This document shows, piece by piece, positions 15,733 to 23,466 of a DNA stretch of 64,000 nt; within the stretch, counting starts at the first letter, position 1; each line of letters starts with the position of its first letter. The stretch lies in assembly GCA_030832095.1 (NCBI GenBank), contig JAURJT010000018.1:1-64000 (forward strand), read 5' to 3'. The position numbers and the translations under genes are program-made. This stretch comes from Gammaproteobacteria bacterium (GTDB lineage: Bacteria; Pseudomonadota; Gammaproteobacteria; Burkholderiales; Burkholderiaceae_B). The notes under the pieces were generated by a model. That model ran no database searches, was not told the origin of the DNA, and worked only from the letters and a program-made list of their open reading frames with translations.

Positions 15733-16689
15733 ATGGGGATGGGTACGGCTCTTTCAGCAACTTATGCAGACCCGCGCTATTTGGTTAGCGAACCAACGGC
15801 TTTGCTCAAACAAGTCGAAATGTGCATGCGCGCTTCGTTGCAAAGCGCACCGCAAACACCCGTTTCAAACTCGACCAGAATCCAAGAGGCTGTATCGCAT
15901 CATTTGCAGTCAGGAGGGCAGCGCCTACGAGCGCGATTAGCCCTAAGTGCAGGCAAGGCGGTAGGCCTGAAAGAAGATGACTGCATCATCGTTGCGACAG
16001 TCGTCGAGCTTTTACACAATGCGTCATTAATTCATGATGACCTTCAAGACCGAGATGAGTTTCGCCGCGGGCACCAAGCAGTTTGGAGTAAGTTTGGTAG
16101 TGATATCGCAATTTGTTGTGGCGATCTCTTTTTATCGGCGTCTTATGCTGCGCTGGCAAATGTCAGCAAAGCAGGTGCTCTAGCAAAAATGTACCAGGCG
16201 ATGCACCACCGTTCTAGCGAGGCGATTTTTGGTCAGTGCGCCGATTTATCGATCACGCCTGAGCAGATGAAGCTAGAGACTTACATTGCCATTGTCAGAG
16301 CGAAATCAGGCGCTTTATTGAGTCTGCCCTTAGAGCTTGTATTTTTGCTCAGCGGTCAGAACAGTGCCATCCTTTGCACCGAACAAGCCTGCAAGGACTT
16401 TGCTGTTGGCTTTCAAATCTATGATGATCTGCTCGATATCGATGTGGATCAGCGTCAAACAAACGGGTCTGGCAAAGACCGCGATGCGTTGAACATTGTG
16501 TCAGTGTTCGAGTTGATGGACGAAGGCCTCGATACCGCTTTCGATTCAAAGCGTTTGGCCAAAGACCTGGCGACCGAATACCTGCTCAGGGCCGAAGCGG
16601 CTCTGACTCAATTACCTGTTCAGTCTGGCGCAATGTTGAGTGAATGCTCGCAAAATATTCGTGGGCTGTTGAATCAGTTGTCTTATTAA
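15733..16689 (+). CDS. crtE: Geranylgeranyl diphosphate synthase
   Basis: A 318-residue trans-isoprenyl diphosphate synthase. The first aspartate-rich motif is HDDLQD (Asp102, 103, 106), the second is YDDLLDID near residue 230, and GGQRLRARL binds the isopentenyl diphosphate. It extends farnesyl to geranylgeranyl diphosphate, the start of C40 carotenoids. Placement directly ahead of crtI and crtB supports the crtE call over ispA. GGAG lies seven bases ahead of ATG 15733. It is first of five tightly packed carotenoid-retinal genes. Confidence 0.9.
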   Translation: MGMGTALSATYADPRYLVSEPTALLKQVEMCMRASLQSAPQTPVSNSTRIQEAVSHHLQSGGQRLRARLALSAGKAVGLKEDDCIIVATVVELLHNASLIHDDLQDRDEFRRGHQAVWSKFGSDIAICCGDLFLSASYAALANVSKAGALAKMYQAMHHRSSEAIFGQCADLSITPEQMKLETYIAIVRAKSGALLSLPLELVFLLSGQNSAILCTEQACKDFAVGFQIYDDLLDIDVDQRQTNGSGKDRDALNIVSVFELMDEGLDTAFDSKRLAKDLATEYLLRAEAALTQLPVQSGAMLSECSQNIRGLLNQLSY

Positions 16690-16701
16690 CGAGCTCAATC
16701 T

Positions 16702-18177
16702 ATGCATGCTTTGATCATCGGCGGCGGATTTGGAGGCATCGCTAGCGCTTTGCGCTTCAAAGCGAAGGGCTATGACGTCACCTTGATTGATCGTTGTCCA
16801 CAGCTCGGCGGGCGTGCCCAAGCCTTTGAACGTAATGGGTTTCGGCATGACGCCGGGCCGACAGTGATTACCGCTTCATTTTTGTTCGAAGAGCTGTTCG
16901 CATTGTTTGGTGAAACCTTAGCCGACCACGTGACCCTCGTGCCGCTTAAGCCCTGGTATCGCTTCTATTTTGCAGATGGTGATCACTTCGATTACGGTGG
17001 CACCCTCGAAGACACACTAGCTGAGATCCGACGCATCGAGCCCGCCGATTGTGACAGGTACCTGCAGTTACTCGCGCACTCAAAGCGAATCTTTAAGGTT
17101 GGGTTCAGTGAGTTGTCCGCCCAACCCTTCAGTAGTTTCTGGTTTATGGTGAAGCAGATCCCGCGACTGATCGGGCTACAAAGCTATAAAACGGTTTGGC
17201 AACTGGTGTCTCACTATCTTAAAAACGACAAGCTTCGACAAGCGTTTTCGATACAACCGTTGCTAGTGGGTGGCAATCCCTTTGATACCACCAGTATTTA
17301 CTGTTTGATCCATTACCTTGAACGTGCCTACGGCGTGCAGTTTGCGATGGGCGGTACGCAAGCAATCGTGACAGCGTTAGAAAAACTGATGCAACGTCAA
17401 GGTATTGAGATTCGGTTGAATCAGACCGTTGAGCGTTTGCTTGTCGAGTCGGATACCGTAACAGGGGTCGTGCTCGAAGGTGGTCAAACGATTGATGCTG
17501 ACGTAGTTGTCTCAAATGCAGATCCGGCCTATTTGTATCGGCATATGATCGAGCCCAAAAAGCAATCTTTGTTGACGCGTCTCAAAACAAAAAAATCTCA
17601 GTACTCGATGGGGCTCTTTGTTCTGTATTTTGGTACAACACGCACGTATCCAAGCATTGCACATCATACGATTTGGATGGGTGAGCGCTATCAAGAACTG
17701 TTAGCAGACATTTTTAATCGCAAGATCTTGTCCGAGGATTTCTCTTTGTATTTGCATCGCCCGACGGCGACTGACAAGAGTTTTGCCCCAGACGGTTGCG
17801 ATAGTTTTTACGTGCTTTGCCCTGTACCCAACTTGCAGAGTGGGCAAGACTGGTCCGTTGAAGGGCCAGCCTTACGTGATCGTATTGTGCTTGCCCTAGA
17901 AAAAACAATATTGCCCGGGCTGTCATCTGTGATCACCGAAGATTTTTTCATGACGCCAAAAGACTTCGAGCATGATTATCTGAGTGAGCACGGCGCAGGC
18001 TTTTCAATCTCGCCAATCTTTACGCAGTCTGCTTGGTTTCGTTTCCACAACCGCGCTGAAAGTTTAAAGAATCTCTACCTGGTTGGTGCAGGCACCCATC
18101 CAGGTGCTGGTTTACCAGGCGTGATTTCGTCAGCCAAAGTGGTTGATGCTTTAATCCCCAGGGTGACACCCGCGTGA
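16702..18177 (+). CDS. crtI: Phytoene desaturase
   Basis: A 491-residue FAD-dependent desaturase. A Rossmann motif IIGGGFGGIASALR (residues 5-18) is followed by DRCPQLGGRAQAFERNGF and HDAGPTVIT, typical of CrtI. The C-terminal LYLVGAGTHPGAGLPGVI is the family's FAD-binding signature. It converts phytoene to lycopene in four desaturations at the inner membrane. It lies 12 bases after crtE and its stop overlaps the GTG start of crtB. Confidence 0.93.
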   Translation: MHALIIGGGFGGIASALRFKAKGYDVTLIDRCPQLGGRAQAFERNGFRHDAGPTVITASFLFEELFALFGETLADHVTLVPLKPWYRFYFADGDHFDYGGTLEDTLAEIRRIEPADCDRYLQLLAHSKRIFKVGFSELSAQPFSSFWFMVKQIPRLIGLQSYKTVWQLVSHYLKNDKLRQAFSIQPLLVGGNPFDTTSIYCLIHYLERAYGVQFAMGGTQAIVTALEKLMQRQGIEIRLNQTVERLLVESDTVTGVVLEGGQTIDADVVVSNADPAYLYRHMIEPKKQSLLTRLKTKKSQYSMGLFVLYFGTTRTYPSIAHHTIWMGERYQELLADIFNRKILSEDFSLYLHRPTATDKSFAPDGCDSFYVLCPVPNLQSGQDWSVEGPALRDRIVLALEKTILPGLSSVITEDFFMTPKDFEHDYLSEHGAGFSISPIFTQSAWFRFHNRAESLKNLYLVGAGTHPGAGLPGVISSAKVVDALIPRVTPA

Positions 18178-19121
18178 CGCAGGCTAACGATTCTTTCGTT
18201 GACGCAGACCGTGTTCTTGCGGCAAAGGGTAAGAGTTTTTACTGGGCTCGCCAGCTGCTCGGCCCAAGGCATGCAAGTCGTGCAACTCGGCTGTATCGGT
18301 TTTGTCGCTACGTTGACGACTTGGCAGATGAAGATCAATCAGCCGTTCGCTCAAAGAAGAATATCGCAGCGCTTCGCGAGTCGATTCACTCAGGCTTGAC
18401 TGCAGATGCTGTGGTGCAGGATGGCATCACGTTAATCAATGAGTGTCAGATCGATAAGAAAGTCGTGCTTGATTTGATTGCAGGGGTATGGTCTGACACT
18501 GAGCTTGTCAGGATGGCAGACGATGCTCACTTAATGCAATATTGCTATCAAGTGGCAGGGACCGTCGGTTTAATGATGTGCAAAGTGCTCAACACTGATC
18601 ATCCAGAGGCGGAACCCTTCGCCATCGACCTGGGCATTGCCATGCAGTTGACCAATATTTGCAGAGATGTGCAGACGGATGCGCTGGTCGATCGACGTTA
18701 CATCCCCTCAGCGTTGGTCAATGGCTTAGCACCTAATGAGCTCATTGCCCCAAGCGAAGAGCATAAACAGTTGGTTAAGCAAGCCGTTGCGACCTTATTA
18801 GATCTGGCGGATGCCTATTACCAGAGTGGCGAAAAAGGGTTATCCTATTTACCGTTCAGAGCAAGGCTGGCAATCTTGGTAGCGGCCCGTCTGTATCGTG
18901 AGATTGGTCAAAAACTCAGGCGACAACAATGCGAATACTGGCATCAACGTATCGTGGTGTCTAAAGCGAAGAAATTTATGATTACGCTCGAAGTCCTTCT
19001 CAGCGCGCCGTTGACCCTGAAATTTTGGCGCTACCCAAGCCGGCATGACGCCAAACTGCATGCGCCTTTAGCCCCAAGAGATAGAAAGACGCTCTTGTCA
19101 GTACAGGGTCATGCAAACTGA
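18174..19121 (+). CDS. crtB: Phytoene synthase
   Basis: A 315-residue squalene/phytoene synthase: KSFYWARQLLGPRHASRATR at the N terminus, YRFCRYVDDLADE with the first aspartate-rich motif, and LTNICRDVQTDALVDRRYIP with the second. It joins two geranylgeranyl diphosphates to phytoene. The start is GTG at 18174, overlapping the crtI stop (GTGA), which implies coupled translation. Its end overlaps crtY by 11 bases. Confidence 0.93.
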   Translation: MTQANDSFVDADRVLAAKGKSFYWARQLLGPRHASRATRLYRFCRYVDDLADEDQSAVRSKKNIAALRESIHSGLTADAVVQDGITLINECQIDKKVVLDLIAGVWSDTELVRMADDAHLMQYCYQVAGTVGLMMCKVLNTDHPEAEPFAIDLGIAMQLTNICRDVQTDALVDRRYIPSALVNGLAPNELIAPSEEHKQLVKQAVATLLDLADAYYQSGEKGLSYLPFRARLAILVAARLYREIGQKLRRQQCEYWHQRIVVSKAKKFMITLEVLLSAPLTLKFWRYPSRHDAKLHAPLAPRDRKTLLSVQGHAN

Positions 19122-20274
19122 CTTTGATCTGATCATTATCGGAGCCGGCTGCGCCGGACTCAGTTTGGGAATGCAACTCGCTTCGTTGCACGCACAAGCA
19201 CCCAGAACACTATTGCTTGAGTCGCGTACTGCTTACGAAAACGATCGAACCTGGTGTTTTTGGGGCGATGAGCAAACGCCATTTGCAACACTTGCTAGGC
19301 ACAGTTGGCAGCGCTTTAGTGTCAACAACGCCGTCAGTCGCGCGCTGGTCGATTGCTCTACAACGCCTTACCGATTGTTGACTGCAGCAGATTTTTATAC
19401 GAAGGCGCTTGAAGCGATTGCCAGTCACACTGCGCTGGATTTAAAAACGGGTATTTCACTAACCGCAGAGCCGAGTCTTACCCAGGGCAGGTGGCATCTT
19501 CACACCACTGGTGGTTCTTTTTCAGCCAACGCCATCGTTGATACTCGCCCACTGCCCACGCAGCAGCTGTCTGATACCACCCTTTGGCAATCTTTTTTGG
19601 GTTGCGAGCTTGAGTTTCAAAAGCCACGCTTTGATCCGACTTTAGCGCAATTGATGGATTTTTATCCAGCGACTGATGCGTTTGTTGGTTTTAATTATGT
19701 GCTGCCTCTTTCAACAACAAGAGCACTTATCGAATTTACCGTGTTCTCTTCCAAGATTTATGACCAAGCTGAGCTCGTCAGCTATCTTGACGCTCAGGTC
19801 GAAAAGTTTGCGGGCGGTAGGCCTTATCAACGCCTGCGTAACGAATATGGGTTGATCCCGATGGGTGTGGGCAAGCCTAAGGGCACGGTTAAGCCTACTG
19901 AGCGGCACTCAAGCTATGTTCGGGTTGGCTTGACCGCTGGTGCCGCCCGACCCGCGACGGGTTACGCCTTTCAAAGAATTCAGCGCTGGGCTCTTGCCTG
20001 CAAGCAGTCTCTTAAAAAAAATGGTTTACCTGTCGGTCATCAACCAGACTCTTTCGTCATCAGACAGATGGATGCGATTTTTTTGAATGTGCTTCGTCAT
20101 CATCCCGAATTGGGCCCTGAGCTCTTTATGCGACTATTTTCAAAGGTGAGCAACGAAAAATTGATTCGCTTTTTGTCGGATCAGGGGCGAGTGTCTGATT
20201 ACCTGGCAGTGATTTTGTCATTACCACCGTGGCTGTTCATGAAAAGCGCTTATCAAGTGGCAACGACGCGATGA
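19111..20274 (+). CDS. crtY: Lycopene beta-cyclase
   Basis: A 387-residue CrtY-type cyclase. DFDLIIIGAGCAGLSLGMQL is the N-terminal dinucleotide-binding motif; DRTWCFWGDE, FVGFNYVLPLS and GLTAGAARPATGYAFQRIQR are conserved CrtY blocks. It closes beta-ionone rings on lycopene to give beta-carotene, the substrate for retinal formation. It overlaps crtB by 11 bases and its stop overlaps the blh start. Confidence 0.92.
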   Translation: MQTDFDLIIIGAGCAGLSLGMQLASLHAQAPRTLLLESRTAYENDRTWCFWGDEQTPFATLARHSWQRFSVNNAVSRALVDCSTTPYRLLTAADFYTKALEAIASHTALDLKTGISLTAEPSLTQGRWHLHTTGGSFSANAIVDTRPLPTQQLSDTTLWQSFLGCELEFQKPRFDPTLAQLMDFYPATDAFVGFNYVLPLSTTRALIEFTVFSSKIYDQAELVSYLDAQVEKFAGGRPYQRLRNEYGLIPMGVGKPKGTVKPTERHSSYVRVGLTAGAARPATGYAFQRIQRWALACKQSLKKNGLPVGHQPDSFVIRQMDAIFLNVLRHHPELGPELFMRLFSKVSNEKLIRFLSDQGRVSDYLAVILSLPPWLFMKSAYQVATTR

Positions 20275-21131
20275 ACCGTATTCAACAACAAGGTTTCATT
20301 TTTTGTGTTGTGGCAACACTCATCGCGCTTGGCTCTGCGCTCGTACCATCGGTCGACCCGCTAGCCTCGTTACTCGTGGTCGCGACGTTAATCTTTTTTC
20401 TTGGTGTACCACATGGTGCTCTTGACCCATGCTTTGCTCAAAAGCTGCTAGCGGTCAAAGGGTGGCGAGCGTGGTTACAGTTTGTGGTGATCTATTTGGG
20501 CCTGGCTGGTTGTGTCGCTTTGCTTTGGTGGCAGGCACCGCTCGTCTTTATGAGCGGCTTTTTAATCATTTCGGTTTTACATTTCTCAAGAGACTTAGCG
20601 CCGCCCACTGCAAAAATCACCACACTGCTGTATGGCGGTGCTGTCATTGTGTTGCCCACACTCTTTCATTTTTCTGAAATGCTTGAATTATTCACCTTAA
20701 TTGTTGGCGCTGAAAGTGCTCAGACGATTGTCGTAGCATTGCGCGCGTTGGCCTGGCCTTGGGCTGTGGCTTTGGCTATTTTGATATGTTTTGAAGCGAT
20801 AAAAAATTGGCGTGTTGGCTTCGAAATTTTGTCAGTGACTTTGCTAGCAGTAGTGGCTCAACCTTTAATCGCCTTCACGGTTTACTTCTGTGGGATGCAT
20901 AGTTTGAGACATTTGCTGCGAACGCAACAGTATGTCAATTTGTCGGTCGGTCGTCTGTTATGGATATGTCTCTTACCGATGTTAGGCGTCAGCGCCTTGG
21001 TCGCGCTTGCTTGGCTGTATCTACCAGCGTCGTCTTATGACTCAAGGCTGTTGCAATTTGTCTTCGTGACGCTTGCCGCGTTGACAGTGCCACATATGCT
21101 GTTGGTGGATCGGGCTCGGTACGCGAGTTAG
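20271..21131 (+). CDS. blh: Beta-carotene 15,15'-dioxygenase (Brp/Blh family)
   Basis: A 286-residue integral membrane protein with several hydrophobic helices. Iron-binding histidines are seen in VPHGALDP, LHFSRD, MHSLRHLL and VPHMLLVD. Blh cleaves beta-carotene into two retinals, the chromophore for the proteorhodopsin at 14850. Start 20271 overlaps the crtY stop as ATGA; a longer frame from 20229 lies inside crtY and is unlikely. It closes the cluster, making the cell self-sufficient in retinal. Confidence 0.9.
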   Translation: MNRIQQQGFIFCVVATLIALGSALVPSVDPLASLLVVATLIFFLGVPHGALDPCFAQKLLAVKGWRAWLQFVVIYLGLAGCVALLWWQAPLVFMSGFLIISVLHFSRDLAPPTAKITTLLYGGAVIVLPTLFHFSEMLELFTLIVGAESAQTIVVALRALAWPWAVALAILICFEAIKNWRVGFEILSVTLLAVVAQPLIAFTVYFCGMHSLRHLLRTQQYVNLSVGRLLWICLLPMLGVSALVALAWLYLPASSYDSRLLQFVFVTLAALTVPHMLLVDRARYAS

Positions 21132-21165
21132 GTCAAGAAAAAATTTGTCACCAAATGTTTTCTCA

Positions 21166-21969
21166 CTATTCAGACTCTTCTTTCAACTCAACCCCGCTTT
21201 TACCTAACGCCTTTGCTTGCCTAATCAGCCAAGCGAGCTTCTGCGCGGCCTCGGCATAACTCAAACCTTCAAGCCGTATGTTTGAGATGCAATTGCGTTC
21301 AACATCGGTTCGGCCAACTTTTGGATGCCGCGTGAGGTACGCGCTCATGCTGTCAGGGGCTGAAAGGCCAGGGCGTTCGCCGATTAACACAACCACTATC
21401 TCGGCACCTAAAATTTCACTAATTTCATCCCCAAGTGCTACGCGAGCTTGGGTCGCAAGTACGACCGCCGCCTCTTGCACCTGTGGTAGTTCTAAGCGCA
21501 AGGCCTCAAGTAATGCCAAAGCATGGCTTTGAATCGCTTGCGCTGAAAGCCCATCAGCAATCACAAAGGCCAGGCTGGGTAAAGGTTGCGTTGTATCGTG
21601 GCTTAGGCGCGTTAAGGTTTGTGCACTAGTCACTGAGAGTCGACGACCAAGATCGGGGCGCAGTAAAAACGTGTGTCGATCGACGGCTTGACTTGCAACG
21701 GTGACGGGCGCAAACCCTTTGCTGACAAGTGTCTTGAACAACGGCTCGACTTCAAGCGCCGTGTGAACAGCATCACGGGCACGTGCGTGTGCCAAGCGAA
21801 ACTCGAGGATATCTTTGGTGGGTAAGCTGACACCTGTGCGGCCCAGTGCGATCCGTGCACTGGTCAGCTCTTTTAACTTTAACCAGGCAGGAGTAGCTTC
21901 AGAGATTAATGCGTTGTCGGAAGACACCACTGAGGCTCTCTCGGGCGACACCACAGAGTGCTTAGACAC
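21166..21969 (-). CDS. eutC: Ethanolamine ammonia-lyase, small subunit
   Basis: A 267-residue EutC: SARIALGRTGVSLPTKDILE and FRLAHARARDAVHTALE near the N terminus, then FVIADGLSAQAIQSHALALL, GERPGLSAPDSMSAYLTRHP, and RNCISNIRLEGLSYAEAAQKL near the end. It completes the B12-binding site of the lyase. The start is GTG at 21969 with AAGGAGA seven bases ahead, ten bases after the eutB stop. The N terminus has about 30 extra residues compared with compact EutC proteins. Confidence 0.92.
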   Translation of the reverse strand: MSKHSVVSPERASVVSSDNALISEATPAWLKLKELTSARIALGRTGVSLPTKDILEFRLAHARARDAVHTALEVEPLFKTLVSKGFAPVTVASQAVDRHTFLLRPDLGRRLSVTSAQTLTRLSHDTTQPLPSLAFVIADGLSAQAIQSHALALLEALRLELPQVQEAAVVLATQARVALGDEISEILGAEIVVVLIGERPGLSAPDSMSAYLTRHPKVGRTDVERNCISNIRLEGLSYAEAAQKLAWLIRQAKALGKSGVELKEESE

Positions 21970-21979
21970 GGCCGTCTCC

Positions 21980-23350
21980 TTAAAAGGTCAGTAAAGCTTG
22001 CGAATCAACGGGGCTGATGACCCACCCCTTGTCATCGACCAACTGCATTTTTTCAAGCCAAGCTTCAAATTCTGGTGCTGGTTTTTTGCCGAGTACGCGT
22101 CGGATATACAAAGCGTCGTGAAACGAAGTGCTTTGATAGCCCAACATGATGTCGTCTGAGCCGGGTACCCCCATGATGTAGTTGATGCCAGCCACACCCA
22201 GTAGAGTCAACAGGGTATCCATATCATCTTGATCGGCCTCGGCGTGGTTGGTGTAGCAAATATCACAACCCATTGGTAAGCCGAGTAGCTTGCCGCAAAA
22301 GTGATCTTCAAGCCCAGCGCGAATGATTTGTTTGCCATCAAACAGATATTCGGGGCCAATAAAGCCGACAACGCTGTTTAACAGAAGTGGTTTAAAGCGA
22401 CGTGCCAAGCCGTAAGCCCTGGCTTCGATCGTTTGTTGATCGACACCATGCGAGGCGTTGGCCGAAAGCGCGCTACCTTGGCCTGTTTCGAAATACATCA
22501 CATTGTTGCCGACGGTACCGCGTTGTAACGAGAGCGCGGCTTCATGCGCCTCTTGTAATAATGCGGCCGTCACGCCAAAGCTGCGATTAACGCCTTCGGT
22601 GCCGCCGATAGATTGAAACACCAGATCAACTGGTAAGCCAGCATCGATTGCTCGCAAGGTCGTTGTGACGTGCGTGAGCACACAAGTCTGAGTGGGGATG
22701 TCAAACTTTTCACGTACCTTGTCTAACAACGACAAGATCTGGCCGATTTCACGAAAGTTATCTGAGGCCGGGTTCACGCCGATGACCGCATCACCCGCGC
22801 CATACAGCAAGCCATCAATGATGGCAGCACCAACGCCACGGGCGTCGTCGGTAGGGTGGTTAGGCTGAAGCCTAACGGATAGTCTACCGGCGAGGCCCAG
22901 TGTGTTTCTGAAGCGCGTGACAACCTGGCATTTTGCGGCAACCAAAATCAGATCTTGATTGCGCATGATTTTTGAAACGGCGGCAACCATCTCGGGCGTT
23001 AACCCTGGTGCGACCGCGTTGAGCTCATTGGCACCGACGGCATCAGACAACAGCCAGTTACGAAAATCACCCACGGTAAAGCTTGAGAGTGGTGCAAACG
23101 CTTCGGCTTGATGGTCATCCAGAATCACCCGCGTGACTTCGTCGTCTTCGTAGGCAATGAGTTGTTCTTCAAGAAACCGTTTTAACGGTAGATCAGCCAG
23201 CACGAGGGCAGCAGCGACCCGTTCTTCATTAGACAGGGCCGCCACGCCAGACAGACAATCGCCTGAGCGAAGCGGGCTCGCCTTGGCCATCACCGTTTTG
23301 AGGTCTGAGAATTGATATGTGTGCAGACCGAGTGAAACTTTATAGCCCAT
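21980..23350 (-). CDS. eutB: Ethanolamine ammonia-lyase, large subunit
   Basis: A 456-residue EutB: KVSLGLHTYQFSDLKTVMAK at the start, DAVIGVNPASDN, VLTHVTTTLRAIDAGLPVDL, FETGQGSALSANASHGVDQQ and PMGCDICYTNHAEADQDDMD are the conserved blocks around the substrate and adenosylcobalamin. With EutC it splits ethanolamine to acetaldehyde and ammonia. No reactivase eutA, no aldehyde dehydrogenase and no microcompartment genes are near, so this is the minimal form that uses ethanolamine chiefly as a nitrogen source. Confidence 0.93.
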   Translation of the reverse strand: MGYKVSLGLHTYQFSDLKTVMAKASPLRSGDCLSGVAALSNEERVAAALVLADLPLKRFLEEQLIAYEDDEVTRVILDDHQAEAFAPLSSFTVGDFRNWLLSDAVGANELNAVAPGLTPEMVAAVSKIMRNQDLILVAAKCQVVTRFRNTLGLAGRLSVRLQPNHPTDDARGVGAAIIDGLLYGAGDAVIGVNPASDNFREIGQILSLLDKVREKFDIPTQTCVLTHVTTTLRAIDAGLPVDLVFQSIGGTEGVNRSFGVTAALLQEAHEAALSLQRGTVGNNVMYFETGQGSALSANASHGVDQQTIEARAYGLARRFKPLLLNSVVGFIGPEYLFDGKQIIRAGLEDHFCGKLLGLPMGCDICYTNHAEADQDDMDTLLTLLGVAGINYIMGVPGSDDIMLGYQSTSFHDALYIRRVLGKKPAPEFEAWLEKMQLVDDKGWVISPVDSQALLTF

Positions 23351-23466
23351 CGTGCCCCTGCGTTCAGTTGTCTTACGCTTTGACTAGGCCTAGGGCCAGA
23401 TTTGACCCAAGGGTAGCCTGAAGATATTACAACTGAATTTCGTAAATAAAGGCTAAATTTTTATAG

